Below are positions 15,341 to 23,966 of a stretch of 64,000 nt of DNA, piece after piece (position 1 is the first letter of the stretch; each line of letters begins with the position of its first letter). Under the pieces are notes generated by a model, which did not search any database, was not told the origin of the DNA, and saw nothing but the letters and a program-made list of their open reading frames with translations. Position numbers and translations under genes: made by a program. Source of the stretch: Streptomyces sp. B3I8 (GTDB lineage: Bacteria; Actinomycetota; Actinomycetes; Streptomycetales; Streptomycetaceae); assembly GCF_030816915.1 (NCBI RefSeq), contig NZ_JAUSYN010000002.1, forward strand, positions 3,237,501 through 3,301,500, read 5' to 3'.

Positions 15341-16618
15341 TCAGAAGATGTCCGGGCACCACGGTCGCCGGGACGTGCGCAGCAGGGCGTCGGCCATTCG
15401 GGCGGCGCCCTCTCGCCGTTCCCGGACCCTGCCCAGCGCGGCGAGCCGGGCGGCTGACTCGTCGCCGAGCCAGAGCGGCGCCAGGTCGCCGACGGCCAGG
15501 GTCAGGTCGGGGTCCTCGGTCGTCTCCGCGCAGTGGGCGCCGTCCGCGCCCGCCTCCAGCCGGTAGCGGCCGCCGGCCAGGCCACCGCCGTCGACCACCT
15601 CCAGGACGAGCGTCCCCTCCCCCTCGTACGTCCGCGCCTCCAGGGCCCGTACGACGTCCAGGATCCGCACCCACAGGTGGTCGGCGAGGGTGGTGAGGCG
15701 GGCGGCGCGCGGGTCGGGCAGGAGGTGCGGCAGCAGGTCGTCGGGGGCGCGGTGGCCGCTGCGGACCCGGGTCACCAAGTCGATCGAGCAGAGGTGGTGC
15801 CACAGGGCGCGCTCGGCGGCCGGGGTCGTCGCGATCAGCCGGCTGACCTGGACGGTGGCCTGAGGCTGCGTGCCACCGCCCCACTCGTCGTCGCACGTGT
15901 ACGTCACCAGCCCCTCCAGCTCGCCGGACGCCGAGTGAAAGGTGGCGTGGAACGGCTCCGTCCAGGGCCGGCCGAACCGTACGAGGCCCGTGGCGGCGCG
16001 CCACCAGAGGTCGGACCGGTCGACCGCGCCGGGCTGGGCGGCGCGCAGGCGGTCGTGCAGACCGGGGCCGAGCTTGCGGACGTCCGCGCCGTCGACGAGG
16101 TCGATCCGGCCGCCGTCCTCGGGTGCGGACCACCGGGGGTCCAGGCCGGAGCGGGGGACCTCGACCGTCCACTCGGCGGTGTGGGTGGCGGGGCCGAAGC
16201 CGAAGCGGCCGTAGATCGGGTACTCGGTGGGGACCAGGGTGGCGACGACGTCGCCGCGCTCCTTCGCGGCGGCCAGGTCGTGGGCCATCATGCGGCTCAG
16301 CAGGCCGCGGCGGCGGTGGGTGGGGAGGACGCCGACATTGCTGATCGCGTCGGCGGGGACGGCGGTGCCGCCCACGGCCGTGAGCTCCTGGGGGAAGGAG
16401 CGGAACGTGGCGACACAGGGGTGGGGCGCCGTGTCGTCGAAGGCGCCGAGGGTGCGGGCGGGGTCTATCGGCTCCATGCGCTCGGCCAGGGCCTCCGGCT
16501 GGGCGTCGGCGCCGAGGGGGTCCGTGGTGCGGAGGAAGACGGTCTTCAACGCCGTGAGCCAGTCGGGGATGTCCGCGGTGGTGACGGGGCGGACGACGAG
16601 GGTGCGGGGCGTGGTCAT
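15341..16618 (-). CDS. Eis-like GNAT N-acetyltransferase
   Basis: 425 residues in the three-part Eis layout. An N-terminal GNAT domain carries the acetyl-CoA loop [20 protein letters not shown] and [19 protein letters not shown] second GNAT-like domain follows. The C-terminal SCP2-like domain ends CPDIF, a terminal Phe whose carboxylate is catalytic in Eis. Family knowledge: Eis enzymes acetylate amino groups of aminoglycosides, peptides or arylalkylamines. The natural substrate here is unknown. It starts at ATG 16618, is divergent from the VOC gene, and stands alone. Confidence 0.9.
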   Translation of the reverse strand: MTTPRTLVVRPVTTADIPDWLTALKTVFLRTTDPLGADAQPEALAERMEPIDPARTLGAFDDTAPHPCVATFRSFPQELTAVGGTAVPADAISNVGVLPTHRRRGLLSRMMAHDLAAAKERGDVVATLVPTEYPIYGRFGFGPATHTAEWTVEVPRSGLDPRWSAPEDGGRIDLVDGADVRKLGPGLHDRLRAAQPGAVDRSDLWWRAATGLVRFGRPWTEPFHATFHSASGELEGLVTYTCDDEWGGGTQPQATVQVSRLIATTPAAERALWHHLCSIDLVTRVRSGHRAPDDLLPHLLPDPRAARLTTLADHLWVRILDVVRALEARTYEGEGTLVLEVVDGGGLAGGRYRLEAGADGAHCAETTEDPDLTLAVGDLAPLWLGDESAARLAALGRVRERREGAARMADALLRTSRRPWCPDIF

Positions 16619-16674
16619 GCGGTCACGCTAGGGGGGTGGGGACGCGGGTGTCGCGGCAGTTTCCGCCCGCCGGG

Positions 16675-16745
16675 CCGCGGCTCCGGCGGCGGCTCCGGCG
16701 GCCCCGACGGCGGCTCGGCGGCACGGCGGCGGCTCGGCGGCGGCT
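16675..16745. repeat. GGC-rich low-complexity repeat
   Basis: Irregular CGGCGGCTC/CGGCGGC units fill the gap between the divergent acetyltransferase and VOC genes. No promoter motif can be picked out within it. Confidence 0.5.
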
Positions 16746-16772
16746 GTCACAGGCATGCTCTACGGTCCTGCC

Positions 16773-17210
16773 ATGGCAGCCAGAATCGATCTGACCCTCG
16801 ACTGTGCGGACGCGACGCTCCTCGCCGAGTTCTGGAGGACGGCCCTCGGCTACGTGGACGAGCCGCCGCCCGCTCCCTTCGCGACGCGCGAGGAGTGGCT
16901 CGCGCAGTTCGACGACCTCTCCGAGGACGATTCCGCGGACGACGCCGCATGGCTCTGCGATCCCGAGGGCGTCGGTCCCCGGCTGAGCATCCTCACGGTG
17001 CCCGAGCCGAAGACCGCGAAGAACCGGCTGCATCTCGACATCCGGGTGCCGGGGCACGGCGGCCCCGCCGAGAGGTGGGCGCGGATCAGGGCCGAGTCCG
17101 AGCGGCTGGTCCGGGCGGGCGGGGTCGTGCTGGCGGAGGCCGAGGGGCACCACGTGGTGATGGCCGATCCGGAGGGCAACGAGTTCTGCGTCGCCGCCGC
17201 GCCGGCCTGA
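16773..17210 (+). CDS. VOC family (glyoxalase-like) protein
   Basis: 145 residues with the glyoxalase-like fold pattern: an opening strand IDLTLDCADATLLAEFWRTA, the central NRLHLDIRVPG with a candidate metal His, and the closing HHVVMADPEGNEFCV typical of Streptomyces VOC proteins. It could be a small dioxygenase, isomerase or binding protein. Start chosen at ATG 16773; an earlier in-frame ATG at 16755 lacks support. The 200 bases downstream contain several CCGTCC/GGACGG short inverted repeats but no gene before rsiG ends. Confidence 0.85.
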   Translation: MAARIDLTLDCADATLLAEFWRTALGYVDEPPPAPFATREEWLAQFDDLSEDDSADDAAWLCDPEGVGPRLSILTVPEPKTAKNRLHLDIRVPGHGGPAERWARIRAESERLVRAGGVVLAEAEGHHVVMADPEGNEFCVAAAPA

Positions 17211-17413
17211 GGCCGGTCGGGCACGGACCCGCGGCGGGCCTGACACCGGCCCGTCCGGGGGCGGACCCACCACGGCCTTGCACCGTCACCGTCCGGGGAC
17301 GGGCCCACACCGCCCGGCTCCGCTCGGTGCCGCCCGATCCCGGGCACCTCGCCGCCGCTGCCGCTCCCGCCGCGTGATCCCCGTGCCCCGGCCGGTGGCC
17401 GTGTCCTTGCCCC

Positions 17414-18020
17414 TCAGCCCAGCAGGTCCTTCACCTGGGCCTCGCCCTCGCGGTATCTGCGGGCGATCTCTCTGGTGCAGTGGTCCGTCGTGCGCTGCAG
17501 GGCACGACGGGCTGCGGGAGATCTTGCGTTCGTGGCGGGCGAGGCGGGTGAGGCCCGTGGTGAGTTCCTCGTCCGTGCGGGCCCCGAGGTCGGACAGTTC
17601 GACCTCGCCGAGCATCTCCGCCGCCAGCCGCCGGTACCGCTCGCTCTGCGGCGTCCCCAGCGTCACGTGCCGGGCCGACGAGCGCTGCGCGGTCGGCGCG
17701 TCCGTCAGGATCGCCGTCAGCCGCTGCACGAAGCCGTCCTCCGGCGCGGCCGTCCCCCCGCGCCGGGCCAGTTCCGCGCGCAGGATGTCGATGCGCCCCT
17801 GCAGCAGCCGCCGTACGTAGCTCAGATCCGCCTCGTCCCGCTGGGCGTCCCGGCGCAGGGCGCGCAGCTCGGGCAGGCTCAGGGCCGAGAGGTCGGGCTC
17901 GGTCGGCTCCGGTGGCAGCGGGCTGTCCGTGCGCTGCACGGGCGGCCGGTGCTCCCCCGCGCGCACCGTGCGGGCCGACGACGCGATGTCGGGCTGCTGC
18001 CCGATGCTCGGTGTGGTCAT
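17414..18020 (-). pseudogene. rsiG: rsiG, anti-sigma factor for WhiG, with a one-base frameshift
   Basis: The reading from ATG 18020 matches RsiG, which with c-di-GMP holds sigma-WhiG inactive. Residues 63-78 are an exact E-X3-S-X2-R-X3-Q-X3-D c-di-GMP motif ([16 protein letters not shown]). Conserved core follows ([32 protein letters not shown]). After ERKISRS (164-170) the frame fails. Removing one G from the GGG at 17509-17511 restores RRALQRTTD, completing a second exact motif (164-179), then [19 protein letters not shown] and a stop at 17414, giving 201 residues. As written, translation runs on to 17286 (244 residues) with an unrelated basic tail. GGTGGAG precedes the start. A sequencing error or a true mutation is possible. 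Confidence 0.85.
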
Positions 18021-18215
18021 GCTGCTGCTCCACCGTCCCCTCGACCGGTGCGGCGCACCGACGGGTGCGACCGCACCACGCATCGTGCCATCCCCGGTGA
18101 CCGCTTTATGACCAAGTGCCCCTTGACGGCCCCGGACGGGCGGTCGGGGACCGACAAGAATCCTCTTCGGGTACCCCCCGAGGTCGTACACCGTGCGCAC
18201 GGCATCATGGTGCGC

Positions 18216-18641
18216 ATGCGAGCGGTGGTGCAGAGGGTGGACGGCGCCGAGGTCGTCGTGGACGGCGAGACGGTCGGCGCGATCGAGGGCGAGGGGCTGT
18301 GCGTCCTGGTGGGGGTGACCCACGAGGACACCAAGGAGAAGGCGGCGCAGCTGGCCCGCAAGCTCTGGACGCTGCGGATGCTGGGCGAGGAGAGGTCGTG
18401 CAGCGACATCGACGCGCCGCTGCTGGTCGTCAGCCAGTTCACGCTGTACGGCGACGCCCGCAAGGGGCGCCGCCCGACGTGGAACGCGGCGGCGCCCGGG
18501 GACGTCGCCGAACCGCTGGTCGACGAAGTCGTCGCCCGCCTCAGGGAATTGGGGGCGACGGTGGCGACGGGCCGGTTCGGGGCCCGCATGCGGGTGTCGC
18601 TGACGAACGACGGCCCGTTCACCGTCCTGCTGGAGATCTGA
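18216..18641 (+). CDS. dtd: D-aminoacyl-tRNA deacylase
   Basis: 141 residues, the usual length. It begins [18 protein letters not shown] and contains the active-site signatures [15 protein letters not shown] and [15 protein letters not shown] (the Gly-Pro pair of the cross-subunit motif is DGPF here). The enzyme cleaves D-amino acids, and glycine mischarged on tRNA-Ala, from tRNA in the cytoplasm. Start set at ATG 18216, the universal family start; ATG 18207 would add three residues. It is divergent from rsiG and convergent with ygfZ. Confidence 0.95.
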   Translation: MRAVVQRVDGAEVVVDGETVGAIEGEGLCVLVGVTHEDTKEKAAQLARKLWTLRMLGEERSCSDIDAPLLVVSQFTLYGDARKGRRPTWNAAAPGDVAEPLVDEVVARLRELGATVATGRFGARMRVSLTNDGPFTVLLEI

Positions 18642-18695
18642 CGGCGCGGACGAGGGACTCCAGGGCCCGACGGGCGAAGAATTCCGGGGCGGACT

Positions 18696-19667
18696 TCAGG
18701 GTTCGACGACCGTCTCCTGCGCCGCCGCCGTCGAGTCGGCGAGCAGCGGCGCGTCGACGGGGACGTTCCGCTTGACCAGGGCGAGCGCGACCGGACCCAG
18801 CTCGTGGTGGCGTACGGATGTGGTGATGAAGCCGATCTTGCGGCCGTCGGGCCCGTCCGCGGCCAGGCGCAGCTCCGTGCCCTGCGGCGGCAGGTGCACC
18901 TCGCTGCCGTCGAGGTGCAGGAAGACCAGCCGGCGCGGCGGCTTGCCCAGGTTGTGCACCCGGGCGACCGTCTCCTGGCCCCGGTAGCAGCCCTTCTGCA
19001 GATGGACGGCGGTCTCGATCCAGCCCAGCTCGTGCGGGATGGTGCGGTGGTCGGTCTCGAAGCCGAGGCGCGGGCGGTGGTGCTCCACGCGCAGCGCCTC
19101 GTACGCCAGCAGCCCGGCGGCCGGCCCGTGCCCGGCGGCGTACGCCTCCAGGTCGCCCCGGGGCAGGAACAGCTCGCGCCCGTACGGCGTCTCGCGTACG
19201 ACGACGCCGTCCGGCACCTCGGCGATGGAACCGGCGGGCTGGTGGACGACGGCGTAGTCGCCGGTGCGGTCGGCGGCCTCGACCCGGTAGAAGAACTTCA
19301 TCGACTCCAGATAGGCGAGCAGCGCCTCCTGGGTGCCGGGTTCGATGTGCGCCCAGGTGGTCTCACCGTCGTCGACCAGGTAGAGCGCGTGTTCGATGTG
19401 GCCGTGCGGGGAGAGGATGAGCGCCTCGGTGGCCTGGTGCGCGGGGAGGTCGCTGACGTGCTGGGTGAGCAGCAGGTGCAGCCAGCTCAGCCGGTCCTCG
19501 CCGGTGACCGTGACGACGCCGCGGTGGGAGAGGTCCACAAAACCGGTGCCGTCGGCGAGGGCACGCTGCTCGCGGAACAGGTCGCCGTAATGGGCGGCGA
19601 CGCCTTCGTCCACGCCCTCGGCGGGGACGGCGCCTGGCAGGGACAGCAGAGGGCTCTTCATGGTCAT
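18696..19667 (-). CDS. ygfZ: YgfZ/GcvT-like folate-binding protein
   Basis: 323 residues with the diagnostic KGCYRGQETVARVHNLGKPP motif of YgfZ/IBA57 proteins and the GcvT-like N-terminal domain (LADGTGFVDLSHRGVVTVTG, EDRLSWLHLLLTQHV). Family knowledge: it uses folate and the motif Cys to help assemble or repair certain iron-sulfur clusters. Starts at ATG 19667 or 19661 are equivalent. It is separated from nur, upstream on the same strand, by about 100 bases. Confidence 0.92.
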   Translation of the reverse strand: MTMKSPLLSLPGAVPAEGVDEGVAAHYGDLFREQRALADGTGFVDLSHRGVVTVTGEDRLSWLHLLLTQHVSDLPAHQATEALILSPHGHIEHALYLVDDGETTWAHIEPGTQEALLAYLESMKFFYRVEAADRTGDYAVVHQPAGSIAEVPDGVVVRETPYGRELFLPRGDLEAYAAGHGPAAGLLAYEALRVEHHRPRLGFETDHRTIPHELGWIETAVHLQKGCYRGQETVARVHNLGKPPRRLVFLHLDGSEVHLPPQGTELRLAADGPDGRKIGFITTSVRHHELGPVALALVKRNVPVDAPLLADSTAAAQETVVEP

Positions 19668-19766
19668 ACAGCCTACGACCGGATTTCCGCCCCGTTTATT
19701 TCTGGGTCTGCTCCGTGCCTGCTTCCCGGCCTGCTTCCCGGCTTGCCTCTCGACCTGCTTCCCGGC

Positions 19767-20213
19767 TCACTTCTCCGCCGGACGCCCGGCCTGCGCCCGG
19801 CGCGTGCACGCCTCGCAGCGGCCGAAGATCGCGAAGTGCTTCATGTCGGTGTCGAACCCGAACTCGGCGCGCAGCTTTGCGGTGAACTCGGCGGCCACCC
19901 CGACGTCCGCCTCGATGACGTCGGTGCAGTCCCGGCACACCAGGTGCAGGTGATGGTGCCGGTCGGCGAGGTGGTAGGTCGGCGCCCCGTGCCCCAGGTG
20001 CGCGTGCGAGACGAGCTCCAGCTCCTCCAGCAGCTCGAGGGTCCGGTAGACCGTCGAGATGTTCACCCCCGAGGCCGTCCTGCGCACCTCGGCCAGGATG
20101 TCGTCCGGAGTCGCGTGCTCCAGGGTGTCGACCGCTTCGAGCACGAGCTGGCGCTGCGGCGTCAGCCGGTAACCGCGCTGCCGCAGATCGGATTTCCAGT
20201 CGGTGGCTACCAC
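19767..20213 (-). CDS. nur: Nickel-responsive Fur-family regulator Nur
   Basis: About 148 residues and very close to S. coelicolor Nur as I recall it: TDWKSDLRQRGYRLTPQRQL, NISTVYRTLELLEELELVSH, the metal-binding HHHLHLVCRDC, and a C-terminal CEAC pair. Nur with nickel represses nickel uptake and the iron superoxide dismutase gene, and so favours the nickel enzyme. Start set at GTG 20213, which gives the family N-terminus VVATDWKSD; an upstream ATG at 20288 adds unrelated residues. No clear Nur box (TTGCAA-N5-TTGCAA) is visible in the 160-base upstream gap. Confidence 0.92.
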   Translation of the reverse strand: MVATDWKSDLRQRGYRLTPQRQLVLEAVDTLEHATPDDILAEVRRTASGVNISTVYRTLELLEELELVSHAHLGHGAPTYHLADRHHHLHLVCRDCTDVIEADVGVAAEFTAKLRAEFGFDTDMKHFAIFGRCEACTRRAQAGRPAEK

Positions 20214-20290
20214 GCGCCCCAGTCTAGGACCCCCGCGCCCGCCCACCGTCGGGATCGCGCCCCTATCGGCGGGATCCCGCCTGCACACCG

Positions 20291-20320
20291 CCGGATCGCC
20301 CGGATCGCCCGGATCGCCCG
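20291..20320. repeat. GGATCGCCC tandem repeat
   Basis: CCGGATCGC recurs three times head to tail between the divergent ends of nur and the nitrobindin terminator. Function unknown. Confidence 0.5.
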
Positions 20321-20335
20321 GAGAGGGATGCCGAA

Positions 20336-20356
20336 GGGGCGCCGAAAAGGCGCCCC
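20336..20356 (-). terminator. Hairpin terminator after the nitrobindin gene
   Basis: GGGGCGCC-GAAAA-GGCGCCCC is a perfect 8-bp stem located 20 bases downstream of the stop at 20376 on the minus strand. No U-tract follows, as is common in Streptomyces. Confidence 0.6.
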
Positions 20357-20375
20357 AGGGGTCACTCGAAGAACG

Positions 20376-20951
20376 TCACTTGAAGAACGCGATCCCGTCG
20401 TCCGGCATGTCCTCGGGCAGAGCCTTGGCCCAGCGCTCGACGTCCTCCGGGGAGACGACCTTCTTCAGGTGGGCCGACATGTACGGGCGCAGCTCGACGT
20501 CGGGGGTCTGCTTCTCGCCGACCCACATCAGATCGCTGTTGACGTACCCGTACAGCCGCTTGCCGCCGGTGTACGGGCCGGAGGCGGCGGTGCGGGCCAC
20601 GGCGTCGGTGACCACGTCGACCTGCGGCTTCTTGGCGGCCAGTTCGCCGTACCAGATCTCGACGACACCGTCGTCGCGGACCATGGTGACCTCGACCTTG
20701 CGGTCGGCGTCGATCCGCCAGAAGCCGGACTCCGTCTCCAGCGGCCGCACCTTGTTGCCCTCGCCGTCCAGCACCCAGCTGCGCGAGTGGTACTCCAGGA
20801 AGTCCCGGCCGTCGTGGGTGAAGGAGACCTCCTGGCCGAAGTTGCACTTCTCGGAGCCGGGGAAGTCGTGCACGCCCGCGCCGGCCCAGTTGCCGAGCAG
20901 GAAGGCGAGCGGGACGAGGCCCTTGTGGAGGTCGGACGGGATTTCGATCAT
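20376..20951 (-). CDS. Nitrobindin-like FABP family heme-binding protein
   Basis: 191 residues. The nitrobindin signature GxWxGxG appears as LLGNWAGAGVHDFPG near residue 20. Beta-barrel strands follow: QEVSFTHDGRDFLEYHSRSW, VTMVRDDGVVEIWYGEL and GGKRLYGYVNSDLMWVGE. Family members bind ferric heme and can isomerise peroxynitrite or bind NO. AGGAG lies eight bases before ATG 20951. The gene follows a 32-residue membrane protein by 22 bases and is probably in its operon. It sits at the place where S. coelicolor has its FABP homologue next to nur. Confidence 0.9.
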   Translation of the reverse strand: MIEIPSDLHKGLVPLAFLLGNWAGAGVHDFPGSEKCNFGQEVSFTHDGRDFLEYHSRSWVLDGEGNKVRPLETESGFWRIDADRKVEVTMVRDDGVVEIWYGELAAKKPQVDVVTDAVARTAASGPYTGGKRLYGYVNSDLMWVGEKQTPDVELRPYMSAHLKKVVSPEDVERWAKALPEDMPDDGIAFFK

Positions 20952-20973
20952 GAGCGGGGCTCCTGGACGACGG

Positions 20974-21072
20974 TCAGCGCTGGCCCTGGTACAGCTTCTT
21001 CACGGTCAGGTACGCGAAGGCGAGCACACCGACGCAGACCAGGACCAGCAGGGTTTCGAAGAAAGTCTCCAC
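20974..21072 (-). CDS. 32-residue membrane protein
   Basis: GTG 21072 preceded by GAGGAG at good spacing opens VETFFETLLVLVCVGVLAFA followed by YLTVKKLYQGQR and a stop at 20974. This is a single membrane helix with a basic C-terminal tail, so the C-terminus is probably cytoplasmic. The gene is upstream of, and probably co-transcribed with, the nitrobindin gene. I do not know a named family. The ribosome site, codon bias and membrane topology support a real small gene. Confidence 0.7.
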   Translation of the reverse strand: METFFETLLVLVCVGVLAFAYLTVKKLYQGQR

Positions 21073-21183
21073 AGGGTGCTCCTCGGGCGAGCGGTACGAG
21101 CGGTACGCACGGACACGGCAGTGGCACTACGGGGCCGGGCCCCAGCTTACGCGGCCGGGGCCCGGCCCTCCTCTCCGGGCCGC

Positions 21184-22140
21184 TCAGCTCAGGAGCTGGG
21201 CCTGGAGCACCACCGTCTGCTGGAACGGGACGGCCTTCGCGCTGCCCTTGCGGGACTGTGTGACCAGCGCGAGGACGTCGCCGGCGGAGAGGTAGGCCTG
21301 CCGCACCTGCTCGGCGCCGTACGGCTTGGACTCCACGTAGCAGGAGCGGTGGACGTCCCCGACGACCGCCTTCTGCGGCCAGTGGTCGTCGAAGACGGAC
21401 GTCTCCGCCCCGCGCAGCGCGTAGGCCGGGCTGTCGGCGTCGGCCAGGTACTCCACGAACAGGTTGTCCACCACGACCGCCGTGTTGAACTGCAGCAGGT
21501 AGATCCGGGTGTGCGTGCCGTCGGGCGTGGTCCAGCCCCGGGCGGCGACGTGCCGCAGCGCGCGGTCGGCGAGCATGCCGCCGAGGGTCTCCCGGTCGTC
21601 CTTCTCGGCGTACGCCGCCAGGAAGTCCTTCGTCCTCAGCCAGCCGTCGGAGCCGCGCAGCGCCTTGTCGACGGTCGCGCCCCTCGGGGCGGGCAGGACG
21701 AGGTCGCGCAGGTCGGCGTAGTGCGCGCCGGCCGCGTTGCCCTCGTCGAAGGGGCCGGGGCTGCCGGAGGGCAGCGGCGGCCGGGTCAGCTCCGGGTAGT
21801 CCCAGCGGCCGTCCGAGGCGGTGGCCAGCCCGGGCAGGTCCGTGCGGTCGACGCGGGCGACGCCGTACGCCGTGGACACCCCGACCGCCACGAACACGAC
21901 GACGGCGGCGGTCCACCGCAGCGCCGTCCACACGGCCCGCCGGTCCTTCTTGGGCGGGGCCGCGGGGGCGGGGGGCTGTTCCTGGGCGAGGGTTTCCGTC
22001 CGGGCGACGGTCTCCTCCTGTGCAGGGGCCTCCTCCTGGACACAGGCCTCCTCCTCGACGGGAGGCACTTCCCGGACGGCAGCCACTTCCCGGACGGCGG
22101 TCTCCTGCCGTGCCGGCGTCTCCTGCTGCTGGTCGGTCAT
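21184..22140 (-). CDS. Single-pass membrane protein, third gene of a three-paralogue operon
   Basis: 318 residues. An acidic, Gln/Glu/Pro-rich cytoplasmic N-terminus of about 70 residues is followed by one membrane helix (about 70-95, WTAAVVVFVAVGVSTAYGVA) and an extracytoplasmic domain. That domain has GSDGWLRTKDFLAAYAEKDD, RHVAARGWTTPDGTHTRIYL and two cysteines in the C-terminal part. ATG 22140 overlaps the upstream stop by four bases. Family not recognised. Its outer domain resembles that of the 22946-23875 product (GWL...YA...GWTT..GT). Its role is unknown. Confidence 0.8.
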   Translation of the reverse strand: MTDQQQETPARQETAVREVAAVREVPPVEEEACVQEEAPAQEETVARTETLAQEQPPAPAAPPKKDRRAVWTALRWTAAVVVFVAVGVSTAYGVARVDRTDLPGLATASDGRWDYPELTRPPLPSGSPGPFDEGNAAGAHYADLRDLVLPAPRGATVDKALRGSDGWLRTKDFLAAYAEKDDRETLGGMLADRALRHVAARGWTTPDGTHTRIYLLQFNTAVVVDNLFVEYLADADSPAYALRGAETSVFDDHWPQKAVVGDVHRSCYVESKPYGAEQVRQAYLSAGDVLALVTQSRKGSAKAVPFQQTVVLQAQLLS

Positions 22141-22949
22141 ACCGCCTCCCCCGGCTCCGCGATGCGGTCGAGCTGATCCTTGAGGAGCCGCATGGCCTCC
22201 CCGGCCTTCAACGGGGCCACCCCGTCCACCGCGGCCGTGACCAGGACGTCCCCCTGGGGGGCGTAGCAGTACATCGTGTCGAGGTCGTCACCCGTGCCCT
22301 TCGGCGGCCGGTAGCACCGCGCGTCCTTGTGCCCCTCGATCCGGGGTCCCGCGCGCAGGGCGTCACCCAGGGCATCGAAGAGCGTGTTCTGACCGGCTGC
22401 CGCGGCCCGTACGGAGTCCCGGTCCATGCGGACCAGGGTGATGCTCACGGTGCTGACTTCGCGGGCGTATCTGTCGTCGAGGTAGCTGCGCATCGCCATG
22501 CCCTTGATGTGCTGCTTGTCGATCTGCCGTTCCAGCAGCCTGCGCTGGGAGCGGGGCAGGCCGCGCAGTTCCTCCTTGCGCAGGGCGGTGGCCCGGGCGC
22601 CGCTGAGTTCGACGTCCGCGCCGTACTCGCCGAGGTCGGGGCCGCGTCCGAAGCCGTCACTGCCGTCGGAGCCGTACGGCACGAGCAGCGCGGCGAGCCC
22701 GGAGACGGCGGGCGCCTTGTGGTCGTCGGTGTCCCTCTCGGGGAACTCCCACACGGGGGCGCCCGCGTCGCGGTCGGCCCCGTCGACGGCGACGGCGGTG
22801 TATCCGAGCCCGCCGACGACGGCGAGCGCGAGCACGGCGGCCGCGACGGCCCGCAGCACGCGGGGGCGCCTGCCGGACGCCGCGGCCGGGGGCGGGGGCG
22901 GGAACGAGTCAGGGGTCGGGGCCGGCGGGGTCGGTTCTTCCTGGCTCAC
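22137..22949 (-). CDS. Single-pass membrane protein, second gene of a three-paralogue operon
   Basis: 270 residues: Pro-rich cytoplasmic N-terminus, one membrane helix (about 33-55, VAAAVLALAVVGGLGYTAVA), and an extracytoplasmic domain with RLLERQIDKQHIKGMAMRSY, REVSTVSITLVRMDRD and a late pair of cysteines (DARCYRPP, TMYCYAPQ). It overlaps both neighbours by four bases (ATGA), so the three genes are translationally coupled. Family unrecognised. It has the same topology as the other two but is more diverged. Confidence 0.8.
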   Translation of the reverse strand: MSQEEPTPPAPTPDSFPPPPPAAASGRRPRVLRAVAAAVLALAVVGGLGYTAVAVDGADRDAGAPVWEFPERDTDDHKAPAVSGLAALLVPYGSDGSDGFGRGPDLGEYGADVELSGARATALRKEELRGLPRSQRRLLERQIDKQHIKGMAMRSYLDDRYAREVSTVSITLVRMDRDSVRAAAAGQNTLFDALGDALRAGPRIEGHKDARCYRPPKGTGDDLDTMYCYAPQGDVLVTAAVDGVAPLKAGEAMRLLKDQLDRIAEPGEAV

Positions 22950-23875
22950 AGGCGCTCCAACTGACGTTCGGCCAGGCGCATGATCGTGGCCTTGGGGACC
23001 GGCTGCGTGTCGGTGACGAGGATCTCCAGGCAGACGTCGCCACGCCAGGCGAACGCCTCCGCGCCGTACTGCGGCTGATAGCCGGCCCTCGTCTCGGGCC
23101 GGCTGTGCACGTACGCGCGGCCGTCCCGCGTGCCGCGCAGCGCCCAGCTCCGCGTGCCGCTCCTGCGGCCCGACCAGTACTGGTTGTTCTCGTTGTCCTG
23201 CTCGGCCGACAGGGACTCCTCCTGGCGGTACTGCACGAGCCGGATCTCCACGTCGGTTCCGCTCCCCGTGGTCCAGCCGACGACGGCGGCCCGGCGGAAG
23301 TGCTCGTCCGCCGCTTCCTCGAAGGCGTCGGCGGGCTTCTCATAGCTCTCCGCGTACGCGACCTGGTCCAGCCAGCCGTCCGCTCCCGTGAGCCACTCCG
23401 CGTCCTCGGCGCCGGCCGGCTTCTTCAGCAGCAGCCTGCGCAGGTCGCCGTCGGTCCTCAGCCGGGCGTCCTGCGCGGCGGACAACGGCTCCGGCTCGCC
23501 CTTGGCCTGCGCGAACCGCGGCTGGGAGAGCGAGGGCAGTTTCGTCGGCGCGCGGTCGGCCTGGACCAGGTACCCGGCGCAGGCACCGGCGACCAGTCCT
23601 AGCACGGTGGCCCCGACGAACAGCAGCGGACCGCGTCGCCGCCGGGCCGGCGGCGTGGAGGGGACAGAGGGAACCGCAGGTGGAACGGCAGGGGGTGCCG
23701 CAGTGGGCGCGGCAAGGGACGGGGCAGGCAGGGCGGCAGCAAGTTCGCCGAGGGGTTCGGCAGGGGTTTCGACAGCGGGCTCGGCAGAGGTTTCGACAGA
23801 AAGCTCAACAGGCGTTGTTCCAGGCGCTTCTGGCGCGTCGGGTCTCTTCTCGGGTTGTTCCAACACGTCCCCCAC
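22946..23875 (-). CDS. Single-pass membrane protein, first gene of a three-paralogue operon
   Basis: About 309 residues. A long Pro/Ala/Glu-rich cytoplasmic region precedes a membrane helix (GPLLFVGATVLGLVAGACAGYLV) and an outer domain with ADGWLDQVAYAESYEKPADA and RRAAVVGWTTGSGTDVEIRL. The last part contains DVCLEILVTDTQPVPKATIM. Start uncertain: GTG 23875 or GTG 23866, with GGGGGA adjacent; ATG 23923 would run back nearly to the DsrE promoter. It heads the operon and is divergent from the DsrE gene. Confidence 0.75.
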   Translation of the reverse strand: MGDVLEQPEKRPDAPEAPGTTPVELSVETSAEPAVETPAEPLGELAAALPAPSLAAPTAAPPAVPPAVPSVPSTPPARRRRGPLLFVGATVLGLVAGACAGYLVQADRAPTKLPSLSQPRFAQAKGEPEPLSAAQDARLRTDGDLRRLLLKKPAGAEDAEWLTGADGWLDQVAYAESYEKPADAFEEAADEHFRRAAVVGWTTGSGTDVEIRLVQYRQEESLSAEQDNENNQYWSGRRSGTRSWALRGTRDGRAYVHSRPETRAGYQPQYGAEAFAWRGDVCLEILVTDTQPVPKATIMRLAERQLERL

Positions 23876-23966
23876 AAAAAGGTGAAGCACAGATTCCGTC
23901 TCCGTGCGGCACAGAAGACCCATGGGTTCCGGCCCCGGTTGTAGGCACGTTGATTACGATTCGGGC

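Noticed and set aside
15533..17377. 614-codon plus-strand frame across the acetyltransferase and VOC genes
   Set aside because: The product is low-complexity Gly/Val/Arg/Ala without domains and is opposite or out of frame to genes with clear motifs.
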